Assembly: GCA_040219735.1 (NCBI GenBank)
Contig: JAVJRX010000184.1
Strand: one strand, 5' to 3'
From: Coleofasciculus sp040219735
GTDB taxonomy: Bacteria > Cyanobacteriota > Cyanobacteriia > Cyanobacteriales > Coleofasciculaceae
DNA length: 64,000 nt
Positions 15,819-23,879 of this stretch are shown in pieces (within the stretch, counting starts at the first letter, position 1; each line of letters begins with the position of its first letter). Made by a program: the position numbers and the translations under genes. The notes under the pieces are model-generated. The model worked only from the letters and a program-made list of their open reading frames with translations. It had not been told where the DNA came from and ran no database searches.

Positions 15819-17072
15819 ATGCAAACTACCAATGTTTACAGGCTTCCATTTCTTTCTATCGAGGTATTCCAGCGATTGCAAGCCAGTCAACAAGAGTCGG
15901 CAAAGGTCTGGAACACCTGCAAGGACTTGCACAGAACATGCAGGGTCTCACATTTGGAATGGTTGAGTCTAACAGACCTCCAAAAACACACCAAAGGAAA
16001 GTTTGAGTTACACTCTCAATCTATTCAGTTGGTCTGTCGCGCTTTTATCGGCAATATTGACAGTACAAAGTCCAATCGCCAACAGGGATTAAAAAATATT
16101 AAATACCCATGGCGGGACAAAAAATTCTACCCCGCTCATTGGCATGGTCAAGCGGTTAAAAACCAAAAAGGTAAAACCGTTCTATCAATGGGAAAGGGAA
16201 GAAAGCCGATTGTTCTACCGATTGAAATCGACCCGTACTGCACTATCGCTAAATTAGTTTGGAGTCGAGGATTTGAGCTTCATGTTTCACACAACGTAGA
16301 AGTATCCCCTCAAGTCAAAAGTGATGTGACAGCCGCTATCGACTTGGGCGAAATTCATCTAGCCACGGTTGTGACAAGTTCCGGTGAAGGACTAATCGTT
16401 ACAGGTCGAGGCATCCGTTCACTCAAGCGGCATCGCCATAAGCAGTTACGTCAGATTGTCAAAAAGCAGTCTCGTTGCAAAAAGGGTTCCAGACGCTGGC
16501 AGAAATTGCAACGAGCCAAAAACAAATTGTTGCTTAGAACTGAGCGCCGAATTAAAGATCTCCGTCATAAAGCCACCACCTCTGTTGTGAGCTTTCTCAA
16601 AGCTCAAGGTGTTTCCCAGGTCTATATCGGGAATCCAGATGGCGTTAGAAGAAAAAATAGTGGGCGTAAGCACAATCAGCGAATGGCTGGATGGGAATAC
16701 GGCACTGATATTGATTACCTCACCTATAAGTGCAAGATTGCTGGTATCAAAGCTAGCGATGGCAACGAGAGAGGCTCAAGTAGCACTTGCCCCGAATGTG
16801 GACACCGCCATAAACCTCGTTCCCGTAATTGGAAATGCCCTAAGTGTAAATTTACGGATCACAGGGATCTAGTAGGTGCTGTCAATATTCACCACATCGG
16901 ATTTGGCAAAAAAATAGTGATGCCAACTCGCATCACGTATCTACGACCTGGTATCACCAGGAGTAGTAGTAGCGGCGACACCCGCCATAGTTGTCTAACT
17001 TTAGACTTAGGCTCAGCCACCTGTATTTCAGGATCTTCCACGGAAGATAGGTCAACCCTTAGTTTTGGTTAG
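15819..17072 (+). CDS. tnpB: RNA-guided endonuclease TnpB (IS200/IS605)
   Basis: A 417-residue TnpB from ATG 15819 (MQTTNVYRLP). TnpB proteins cut DNA under guidance of an RNA made from the element's right end, which helps keep the transposon at its donor site. RuvC-I Asp is D175 in TAAIDLGEIHLA and RuvC-III Asp is D350 in DHRDLVGAVNI. The Zn ribbon is CPEC (324-327) with CPKC (340-343). The usual RuvC-II Glu strand reads VYIGNPDGV, with no Glu. A Glu lies instead just before the Zn ribbon (E317, DGNERGSSS), a relocated position seen in some TnpB lineages. The reRNA should overlap the 3' end of the gene, between about 16950 and 17103. Confidence 0.92.
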   Translation: MQTTNVYRLPFLSIEVFQRLQASQQESAKVWNTCKDLHRTCRVSHLEWLSLTDLQKHTKGKFELHSQSIQLVCRAFIGNIDSTKSNRQQGLKNIKYPWRDKKFYPAHWHGQAVKNQKGKTVLSMGKGRKPIVLPIEIDPYCTIAKLVWSRGFELHVSHNVEVSPQVKSDVTAAIDLGEIHLATVVTSSGEGLIVTGRGIRSLKRHRHKQLRQIVKKQSRCKKGSRRWQKLQRAKNKLLLRTERRIKDLRHKATTSVVSFLKAQGVSQVYIGNPDGVRRKNSGRKHNQRMAGWEYGTDIDYLTYKCKIAGIKASDGNERGSSSTCPECGHRHKPRSRNWKCPKCKFTDHRDLVGAVNIHHIGFGKKIVMPTRITYLRPGITRSSSSGDTRHSCLTLDLGSATCISGSSTEDRSTLSFG

Positions 17073-17150
17073 AAGCCTACCCCCTTGCCATCGGGTGGGA
17101 GTGTCACGGATATCGGTATTCTGGTATGTATTATTTTCCTTGTACCCGTT

Positions 17151-17510
17151 ATGTCAGCTCAATCCTTTGGTCAACCCATTCCCCAAGTCAATGTTGAGGA
17201 ACTCGCGCAGCGGATCAGCCAATCCCCACAAGGACTCCAGCTTATCGACGTGCGTGAACCCCAAGAAGTCGCGATCGCGCATATTCAGGGGTTTGATGTT
17301 CTACCCTTGAGCGAATTTGCCCAATGGTCCGACCAAATCCACAGCCGCTTTGAAGCTGATGCTGAAACCTTGGTGATATGTCACCACGGTATCCGTTCGG
17401 CTCAAATGTGCCAGTGGTTAGCGGATCAGGGGTTTACCAATGTCAAAAATGTCGCGGGCGGAATTGATGCCTATTCCGCAATAGTCGATCCTACCATCCC
17501 TCGCTACTAG
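17151..17510 (+). CDS. Rhodanese-like domain protein
   Basis: Single-domain rhodanese of 119 residues from ATG 17151 (MSAQSFGQPIP). It has the conserved LQLIDVREPQEVAIAHI, the active-site loop ICHHGIRSAQM with the persulfide-accepting Cys, and the closing NVAGGIDAYS. Such proteins carry sulfane sulfur in cysteine, thiosulfate or tRNA-thiolation pathways. A longer frame upstream runs into the right end of the IS200/IS605 element and is not native; the insertion sits only about 50 bp before the start and may have replaced the promoter. Confidence 0.9.
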   Translation: MSAQSFGQPIPQVNVEELAQRISQSPQGLQLIDVREPQEVAIAHIQGFDVLPLSEFAQWSDQIHSRFEADAETLVICHHGIRSAQMCQWLADQGFTNVKNVAGGIDAYSAIVDPTIPRY

Positions 17511-17749
17511 CAGTCGATCATGGCAAGCTACAGAATCCCAGGTTCTTCTGTTATCTTAAAATCAATACCCTTTGAGACGGCATTCATCCTATCGGGAAAG
17601 TCCGTTCCTTCAAACGTCAGTTTAGCGGCGTTGGCGATTTAACCTATCTCTAGGGATATCTTGGAGAAAAGTTTCTCCATAAATTGCCATGACCATGATG
17701 ATTTTAAATGATTCTGGGGAAAATCTGATTACGTTCGGCTTTTTTTCAA

Positions 17750-18838
17750 ATGTCTGTACACGTCAGTCTTAATCATCGGCAACAACATATTCTTTGGGCA
17801 ACTATCCGTCATTACATTGCGACGGCGGAACCTGTGGGTTCCAAAGCTTTAGCCCAGGAGTATGATTTGAGTGTTAGCCCTGCTACAATTCGCTCTTGCA
17901 TGAGTGTGCTAGAAAAATCTGGCTTACTCTATCAACCTCATACCTCGGCGGGACGAGTTCCCTCGGATTCAGGATATCGCATTTATGTGGATCACCTGAT
18001 TCAACCATCCAATACGTTGGGACGTCACGCTGAGACATTATTGGCAGATCATTTGAAGGGTGACGATTTCAACTTTGAAGCTTTGCTACGCGATGCAGGG
18101 CAAATTCTCTCGACTCTAAGTGGGTATATTACCCTGATCACCTTACCTCAAACCCAAACGACACGATTGCGCCATTTGCAATTAGTATCTGTCACACCAG
18201 GGCGGGTAATGTTGATTGTGGTGACTGATGCCTATCAAACCCAATCCATTGTTATGGAATTGTCCTCGGTATCGCCGGATGATCAAGCCGATGCAGCGAA
18301 TGTTGAGCAAGAGTTACAAATATTATCCAACTTTTTAAGTAGTAAGCTGCGGGGACGATCTCTAGGTGAACTGGTGAACTTAAATTGGAGTGAACTTGAC
18401 CGCGAATTTGTCCAGTATGCCGATTTCTTGAAGAAGGTATTGGCAGAATTGACTCGCCGGATGAAAACATCGGTAGCCACGCCGATTTTAGTTCGGGGGA
18501 TTGCTGAGTTATTGCGTCAGCCGGAATTTGCTGAATTGCAACAAGTTCAAATGTTGCTTCATCTGTTGGAAGAAGAACAGCAGCAACTTTGGCCCCTAAT
18601 CTTTGAACTTCCTGATAGTGTAAGTTCTAGGCGGCGGGCAAAAGTGCGAATTGGTTCAGAGAATCCTTTGGAACCCATGCAAACCTGTACGTTGGTTAGT
18701 GCGACTTATGAACAGGATAATCTGCCTGTGGGTAGTGTGGGAATTCTCGGACCTACTCGGATGCTTTATGAAAACGCCATCGCTCTTGTGGAAGCCACGG
18801 CTGATTATCTGACGGAGGCGTTGAGTCAGGTGGCTTAG
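17750..18838 (+). CDS. hrcA: Heat-inducible transcription repressor HrcA
   Basis: A 362-residue repressor of groE and dnaK-type heat-shock operons that binds CIRCE operators and is stabilised by GroEL. The N-terminal winged helix reads RQQHILWATIRHYIATAEPV, followed by VSPATIRSCMSVLEKSGLLY and HTSAGRVPSDSGYRIYVDHL; the GAF-like C-terminal domain ends in VEATADYLTEALSQ. Length and motifs are complete. No CIRCE (TTAGCACTC-N9-GAGTGCTAA) is visible upstream, so it is probably not autoregulated that way. It is transcribed alone. Confidence 0.95.
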   Translation: MSVHVSLNHRQQHILWATIRHYIATAEPVGSKALAQEYDLSVSPATIRSCMSVLEKSGLLYQPHTSAGRVPSDSGYRIYVDHLIQPSNTLGRHAETLLADHLKGDDFNFEALLRDAGQILSTLSGYITLITLPQTQTTRLRHLQLVSVTPGRVMLIVVTDAYQTQSIVMELSSVSPDDQADAANVEQELQILSNFLSSKLRGRSLGELVNLNWSELDREFVQYADFLKKVLAELTRRMKTSVATPILVRGIAELLRQPEFAELQQVQMLLHLLEEEQQQLWPLIFELPDSVSSRRRAKVRIGSENPLEPMQTCTLVSATYEQDNLPVGSVGILGPTRMLYENAIALVEATADYLTEALSQVA

Positions 18839-19001
18839 TCATTTGTCATTTGTCATTCGTTCTTTGTGATATAGCTATCGTAATCAAGGTGAGGACTGTC
18901 GTGACGGCTGATCGGGTATCTTTGAACATAAAACCTTTTCTTCGCTTTTGAATATCTTGCTGATCTAAGTTGACCGCAGGATTGGCTAAAAAGCTTAATT
19001 C

Positions 19002-19052
19002 AGTCCGCGTAGGCGGACGAAAGTTTGTGTAGCAGCGATTTCAATCGCCGTG
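19002..19052. repeat. Two-hairpin cyanobacterial repeat, copy 1
   Basis: GTCCGCGTAGGCGGAC forms a first hairpin. A linker containing GTTTGTGTAGC follows, then GCGATTTCAATCGC forms a second hairpin. The same layout in reverse orientation is at 41353-41401. The family is widespread between genes in cyanobacteria. Confidence 0.8.
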
Positions 19053-19104
19053 GCAAAAAGAGGGTAACAAAGGTTTGATATGACATACACCCGTAGAGAT
19101 TACC

Positions 19105-20976
19105 CTAATCCGAGCAAGATTGCTCCAATCTCTTAATCTTCTCTACATCTTGGGGTTCACCTGGCGGTACAGTTCTTTCATCCATAAAATACATTTCAAA
19201 ACTCTCCAATTCCTTACCGCCTTCATGGGTAGCATTCCAAGTTCGACAGAGATACTTGCCATAATAAGGATAAAGCTTTTGACCAATCGCTCGATTTAAA
19301 TTGATGAAATAAACCCGCCATTGCTGATTCCCATAAATAGCCTTTAGCTGCTTAGGAGTTGGCTTTTCCCAATTCACCGCACCCCCACCGAGAAGAACAT
19401 CGATTTCACTGCCATTTTTAAGTTTACCTTCAATCACATGCCAACCATCATCTAGAGGCGGTGACGGAGCAAAAATACTCCACGACTGATCCAATCGCGT
19501 CAAACGACTCAGGGGATCAATGCGCTGAAATGTCCTGCGATTCAAAAACTTATGCGTCGCACTAATCCAATCATCTTTCTCAACCGGTCTTCGGGAAAAG
19601 GTTTGAGCAGCAAAACTCCGAAGATTCCAAATAAATGTAAACATCAGTAAAACTAATGCGATCGTATTCAGCAGCCGTGAAGGACGTACCTCAATCGGGC
19701 GAAACTTTAGCGGCTTAGTCAACATCCCAGCCGTGCGTCGATTGGTGGCTATTGTCTCATAAAACTTTGTCCCTGCTGCCATTACTGGACGCCATCTCAA
19801 CATCCTAGCCAAGAACCCAAATAACGGCGACAGACTAACCACATAGGCGATAGCTTCAAACTTAAAATGCCGATTTTCTTGCCAATCCACAACCACCCAG
19901 GAATTTTGGGCTTCCATATCCGCACATATAGACGCATCATCTTGAGCCATTAGTAACGGAGTTCTCGGTAAAATTAAGACCGTGCGAATCAGGTGGACAA
20001 CCTTCTTGCAAAAGCCACAATCGGCATCATAATAAATCCTTAACCCCCGACGTTTATCGGTATTCAACCGCTTAGCCAGTCCATCCCAAACCGGACTCGG
20101 AAGCAACGCCAGCCACGTCGCCATACTTAGAAATGATAAAACGCCCAGTTCAAAACTTAACTCAAATCCAATATGTAACAGAATAAACGAAACAATCGCC
20201 ACGCAACGGAAAAAGCTATTCCGGAAGGGAATAAATATCATCAACGGTCCGATCCATTCAAACCAGAGGGCGCTGAATGTAATTGCTTTTAACAAGAGTG
20301 GCGGAAAGCCCAGTAAAAATAGACCAAATCCCGATACATACTGATCGAAACTTAAGGAATAATAAACCGCATCGCCTTGGGGCCACCAAATTTCACTCTG
20401 GGTTTTATATGCCGCCGACCACATATAAATAAAGCAGAGTTGTACCATCAAGGCAAACGTCGCACCAGAGACAACCCGCTTGGGTAATGGTTGGGTTGAT
20501 GTATTCAGCGCACTATCCACCGAATAAGAAGCACCCAAAGGTAAAAACATAGCCCAAAATAGGATAGCTCTGAGCACATCATCGGCGGCAAAAATTAAAG
20601 CCGGATTGCGGTGTTGCAGAGAGATAACCAACGCCCACGTCGCAATTGTTGCTAGCCGGGTGCGATATCCTACTAACATCGCCAAAGCGATAAAAAACGC
20701 CAATAAAAAAAGTACCCCTTGGACAAAGGGCTGACCGCTAATTAAATGAATTGACCAGTACCAGGGATTGCGTAATTCGTCAATTAGTGCGCTGCGCGGG
20801 AGTATCCCATAATCCGTATAATGAGCATTTAAGCCTTTAACCCGGCTGATTAAATCCCAAATCACCATCAACGCCAGACCGATGCGAAAAACTGCCAGCG
20901 ATCGCAGGTCAAGCCCAAACACTTCCTCTATCTTAGAGGCTAAAGGACGTTTAGTTTTTTCTTTATCACCAACCAT
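19105..20976 (-). CDS. HTTM membrane domain fused to DCC thiol-disulfide domain
   Basis: A 623-residue membrane protein. The N-terminal part (about 20-300) has several hydrophobic helices and the HTTM signature LAVFRIGLALMVIWDLISRV, with HYTDYGILPRS and FEWIGPLMIFIPFRNSFFR. HTTM is related to vitamin-K-dependent gamma-carboxylases. It is followed by a DCC/DUF393 domain with RIYYDADCGFCKKVVHLIRT (near 315), whose CxxC-like motif suggests thiol-disulfide exchange. After another membrane segment, the C-terminal 150 residues look extracytoplasmic (SWSIFAPSPPLDDGWHVIEG). The fusion suggests redox or protein modification at the membrane; the substrate is unknown. It lies 131 bp upstream-to-downstream of the SGNH gene on the same strand, so the pair may be co-transcribed. 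Confidence 0.82.
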   Translation of the reverse strand: MVGDKEKTKRPLASKIEEVFGLDLRSLAVFRIGLALMVIWDLISRVKGLNAHYTDYGILPRSALIDELRNPWYWSIHLISGQPFVQGVLFLLAFFIALAMLVGYRTRLATIATWALVISLQHRNPALIFAADDVLRAILFWAMFLPLGASYSVDSALNTSTQPLPKRVVSGATFALMVQLCFIYMWSAAYKTQSEIWWPQGDAVYYSLSFDQYVSGFGLFLLGFPPLLLKAITFSALWFEWIGPLMIFIPFRNSFFRCVAIVSFILLHIGFELSFELGVLSFLSMATWLALLPSPVWDGLAKRLNTDKRRGLRIYYDADCGFCKKVVHLIRTVLILPRTPLLMAQDDASICADMEAQNSWVVVDWQENRHFKFEAIAYVVSLSPLFGFLARMLRWRPVMAAGTKFYETIATNRRTAGMLTKPLKFRPIEVRPSRLLNTIALVLLMFTFIWNLRSFAAQTFSRRPVEKDDWISATHKFLNRRTFQRIDPLSRLTRLDQSWSIFAPSPPLDDGWHVIEGKLKNGSEIDVLLGGGAVNWEKPTPKQLKAIYGNQQWRVYFINLNRAIGQKLYPYYGKYLCRTWNATHEGGKELESFEMYFMDERTVPPGEPQDVEKIKRLEQSCSD

Positions 20977-21107
20977 ACTAAAATAAACCTTCTTTTGTAT
21001 CGAGAAAACCCGTTCAGCAATTGAAACAGTTTAAACAGATATCAAATGCTCCATTCACTTAAACTTAGCCAGATGAATTCCGAACACTTCCCCTTGTCTG
21101 ACTTGAC

Positions 21108-22052
21108 TTACTTCGCTTGGGTGCGGTCTTTATTGACAAAGGGTTCTAATCCTTCAGCCAGTTCTCTCGCTCTAATTTTCCGACCGTCCGGTAAAAGGTG
21201 GTGGTGCGTATCCGCAAACAAACTCGAATCGCTTTTTAGGTTAAAGGTTTCTTGATCATAGGCAATTAAAGGGGCAATTTTTTCTAGCTCGGCGGCAATC
21301 TTTCTCATATTCGTGATTGACTCTTGCTCAGTACTAGCATAGACCCAAGGTAAGGATAAAACTAAAGTAGCGCCTTTGGCTTCCACCTGCTCCCGAAATT
21401 CAGTGATTCGGTCTATGGCATGATCAGAAATCGGTTGCTTAATTTGCCATTTCCACCACTTACCCTGGCGGACTTTAGTCACTGTGGGATCTCCTCGGTT
21501 AGTAAAGGGATCGGAGTAATATCCCGTCATTTCGCCTTTTTCGATCAAATCTATTGTCGATTTCGTCAGTCCTCGTAGAGTCGGTGTTCCCACCAGCAAT
21601 AAACCCTCAGCTAGCTGCTTGGGAGGAACATCACCCAAACCTGGTCGTCCAATGGCAATACCAAACGGTACTGACCGTTCCAGCAACCCATCATCATCTA
21701 AGAGAATTAAATCTTCAGGAATAAGCAGGACAATATCTCCAGGACGCACTTCCTTTAAAATGCTCGGCAGGATCACATTTAGACCCACCGGTCCATCCAA
21801 TCCCAGGTTGAACACCGGAATACCCAGTCCCGCTTCTATCGCCGCTGCACTATTGGCATAATTTGCTCCTGAACCCCCCACAATCAACACTCGGGTTGGT
21901 GCTTGTACCTGTTCGGCGACTGCCATCTTGTGTTCATACATTTTTCGCAGGAAGCTTAGTTCACCACCATGGTGGACGTTATAAATGTAACCTAGTGACC
22001 AGGCGACACCCGCCGTAATTAACCAAGATCCGAGCTTAAAAGGTTGCCACAT
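21108..22052 (-). CDS. Membrane-anchored SGNH/GDSL-like protein
   Basis: A 314-residue protein with an N-terminal hydrophobic segment (8-26) that should anchor it. Motifs fit an SGNH hydrolase or acyltransferase: block I RVLIVGGSGANY (Ser61) and block V FADTHHHLLPDGR (Asp281, His284). The middle LGLDGPVGLN and VLLIPEDLILLD fit the Gly and Asn blocks only loosely. Related proteins O-acetylate or de-acetylate cell-surface glycans. It directly precedes the HTTM-DCC gene on the same strand, suggesting a shared surface-modification task. The substrate is not known. Confidence 0.65.
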   Translation of the reverse strand: MWQPFKLGSWLITAGVAWSLGYIYNVHHGGELSFLRKMYEHKMAVAEQVQAPTRVLIVGGSGANYANSAAAIEAGLGIPVFNLGLDGPVGLNVILPSILKEVRPGDIVLLIPEDLILLDDDGLLERSVPFGIAIGRPGLGDVPPKQLAEGLLLVGTPTLRGLTKSTIDLIEKGEMTGYYSDPFTNRGDPTVTKVRQGKWWKWQIKQPISDHAIDRITEFREQVEAKGATLVLSLPWVYASTEQESITNMRKIAAELEKIAPLIAYDQETFNLKSDSSLFADTHHHLLPDGRKIRARELAEGLEPFVNKDRTQAK

Positions 22053-22317
22053 AAAATTAATACTATATAACTATACAACCGTTAATTGTAAAGCTTAGGT
22101 GAAGGATACGCCATCAACGTGCCAGAATATTTTACGTTTTGTAAATAAATATGAGTATAATCCTCTAAAGACTACCAGGGTTATCAAGCTGTATTGGTCA
22201 AAAACAATGGTTTTCCTAGAATAAACGAAATTTTCGGTGGTTGCCACAGATTTTTAAATAAATGTAAAATAAATGGCAGCCATTGCAAATCACGACGCTG
22301 CCAAGGAACTCAGTTAT
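22053..22317. other. Intergenic region upstream of the IsrB element
   Basis: AT-rich sequence holding the promoter region of the reverse-strand SGNH gene. I see no gene and no clear motif. Confidence 0.4.
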
Positions 22318-22336
22318 ATAATGATCAAGTTCATGA

Positions 22337-22550
22337 ACCGCGCCTTACTTCGTGAAGACGCGGATTGGCAGAGATAACCTGCCAGGAAGTCATGAATAAG
22401 GGCATGAGTTGGTAGGGGATAATCACTTCCGAACGCTTCTCTAGTTCGGCTTAACTGTAGGCTCAGGAATCTCTGAAAACTGGGTAATTCCAGGACACAC
22501 CCTTGCCAATGCCTTAAGAGACGTAAACATCACACGAGTGGATTATATCT
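22337..22550 (+). ncRNA. HEARO / omega-RNA of IsrB
   Basis: About 214 nt of structured sequence ends exactly at the isrB start codon, the known place for HEARO/omega-RNAs. It begins with stem CCGCG...CGCGG capped by CTTCGTGAAG. Later it has GGCAGAGATAACCTGCC (stem GGCAG/CTGCC) and GGGTAATTCCAGGACACACC, where GGGT can pair with ACCC. In IscB/IsrB systems the guide is the 15-20 nt at the 5' end, here the bases just before 22337. Class assignment is by position and general structure, not a covariance-model score. Confidence 0.7.
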
Positions 22551-23705
22551 ATGAATCGTGTTCCAGTAGTTAGTAAAAAAGGAAAACCGCTGATGCCCAC
22601 TAAGCCCTCCAGGGCTAGACGGTGGGTCAAAGAAGGGAAAGCAGTGGGGAAATGGTCAGACCTGGGTGTCTACTACGTTCAACTCACTGAGCCGCCATCG
22701 GCTGAAGAGGTGCAGCCTATTTCTGTTGGAGTCGATCCGGGTAAGTCTTATTCCGGTATTGGCGTCCAATCAACCAAATGCACCTTGCTGCAACTGCATC
22801 TCATTCTCCCATTTGGGCGGGTGAAAAAACGAATGGAAACCCGCGCCATGCTACGACGATCTCGCCGGGGACGCCGGATTAACTGGAATGTCCCATTCAA
22901 ACAGCGTAACCATCGCCGATGCAGGTTCGACAACCGTAAACAGTGTAAGCTACCCCCATCCATTAAAGCCTCACGGCAACTGGAACTAAGGGTAGTCAAA
23001 GAGTTGGCAGCCATCTTCCCGGTAGCGGCAATTGGGTATGAGCGGGTTAAAGCCGACATAGATCAAACCAAACGCAAACGTGCCAAGTCGGGCAAAGGTT
23101 TCTCTCCGGTGATGACAGGTCAAAATTGGGCAATATCCCAGATGGAGAAAATCGCCCCCGTCTACGTCCGCCACGGTTGGCAAAAGGATGGGAACGGTAC
23201 ATCTCAACTCCGAACCCAACTGGGGTTAGAGAAAGACAAGATCAACAAGTCTATAGCCAAGCCGGAAACCCATGCGGTAGACGGAGTGGCGTTGGCTTGT
23301 GGATATTTCATCAAATATGTCCCATTCGTTGGTTCTAACTCCCATGGTTATACCCACAAAGGCAGCGTTGACGTAACCGCTTCCCCATTTAAAGTCATCA
23401 CCCGCCCCGGTGCGGTGAAGCGGGGCAAAGAGTATGGGTTTTTCCGTCGCCAACTGCATTTTGAAGTTCCAGATAAATCTGGAGCCAGGAAGCCAAAAGG
23501 TATTCATGGAACGGTTAAAGGTTTTCGTGCTGCCGATTTGGTTAAAGCCACAAAATCAGGAGTTAGTTATGTTGGCTACGTTGGGGGATATTCTCCTAAA
23601 GCAAAAGTATTTGCCGTCTACGACTGGCAATGGAAACGGATTGGTTTATTTTCACCCAAGAAAATGGAATTAATTCGCAGATCTAATGGCTTATGCGTAG
23701 CTTAA
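22551..23705 (+). CDS. isrB: IsrB-type RNA-guided nickase (RRXRR protein lacking HNH)
   Basis: A 384-residue relative of IscB, the ancestor-like family of Cas9. Order: PLMP domain (GKPLMPTKPSRARRWVKEGK, 11-30), RuvC-I SVGVDPGKSYSGIGV (Asp62), arginine-rich bridge helix with RRSRRGRR (about 92-130), RuvC-II IGYERVKADI (Glu164), RuvC-III HAVDGVALA (His241, Asp244) and a C-terminal DNA-contact region (250-384). Only 77 residues separate RuvC-II and RuvC-III, with no HNH Cys or His motifs, so it is IsrB, which nicks only the non-target strand. All RuvC residues are present, so it may be active. The start ATG abuts the guide RNA, and no Shine-Dalgarno is visible. Confidence 0.85.
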   Translation: MNRVPVVSKKGKPLMPTKPSRARRWVKEGKAVGKWSDLGVYYVQLTEPPSAEEVQPISVGVDPGKSYSGIGVQSTKCTLLQLHLILPFGRVKKRMETRAMLRRSRRGRRINWNVPFKQRNHRRCRFDNRKQCKLPPSIKASRQLELRVVKELAAIFPVAAIGYERVKADIDQTKRKRAKSGKGFSPVMTGQNWAISQMEKIAPVYVRHGWQKDGNGTSQLRTQLGLEKDKINKSIAKPETHAVDGVALACGYFIKYVPFVGSNSHGYTHKGSVDVTASPFKVITRPGAVKRGKEYGFFRRQLHFEVPDKSGARKPKGIHGTVKGFRAADLVKATKSGVSYVGYVGGYSPKAKVFAVYDWQWKRIGLFSPKKMELIRRSNGLCVA

Positions 23706-23710
23706 TAATT

Positions 23711-23782
23711 GGTATTATTCGAGGTATCGAACCCCGAATAATACCCGCTATCCCTCCCCGTCCTACTTCGTGGAGGACGGGG
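23711..23782. terminator. Tandem hairpins at the 3' end of isrB
   Basis: First hairpin: an exact 11-bp stem GGTATTATTCG/CGAATAATACC (23711-23745) starting 5 bp after the stop codon. Second: an 8-bp GC-rich stem CCCCGTCC/GGACGGGG (23756-23782). Neither is followed by a T run, so they may be the transposon right-end structures as much as terminators. Confidence 0.65.
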
Positions 23783-23879
23783 ATACCCGCGACTAAGTTG
23801 TTGCTTGACGCCACGTCGCCTAAACAACTCTGCTAGAGACAACGTTCGGGTTGATGATTAATCGCCACCATACACACTC

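Larger units (their letters stand above)
15286..17103. mobile_element. IS200/IS605-family element with divergent tnpA and tnpB
   Basis: The element contains tnpA (reverse) and tnpB (forward), whose starts are only 14 bp apart. The left subterminal region has an imperfect hairpin built on CCGCC...GGCGG and TCCCA...TGGGA (15289-15333). The right end has TACCCC-CTTGCCATC-GGGTGGG (17080-17101) after the tnpB stop. Both genes are full length with their catalytic residues, so the element looks active. The left and right edges are estimates from the hairpins; there is no terminal inverted repeat or target duplication, as expected for this family. Confidence 0.8.
22331..23790 (+). mobile_element. IsrB/HEARO insertion element
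   Basis: A non-autonomous element of the IS200/IS605 superfamily: left hairpin, HEARO (omega) RNA, isrB, right hairpins. The left edge carries GTTCATGAACC directly before a stem CCGCG/CGCGG (22338-22363). The right edge carries CCCCGTCC/GGACGGGG (23756-23782). Both hairpin loops contain TACTTCGTG, so the ends are related. No tnpA is inside; mobility would need a TnpA in trans. The exact ends are not resolved. Confidence 0.7.

Noticed and set aside
17750..17900. CIRCE operator near hrcA
   Set aside because: GAGTGTTAGC appears only inside the coding region and lacks the inverted partner TTAGCACTC.
22551..23705. IscB or Cas9-like nuclease with HNH
   Set aside because: No HNH Cys/His motifs exist between RuvC-II and RuvC-III, so IsrB fits better.
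23711..23745. tRNA-like structure after isrB
   Set aside because: A simple long hairpin with no anticodon or T-loop (GTTCGA-type) arrangement; no tRNA is evident anywhere in the window.
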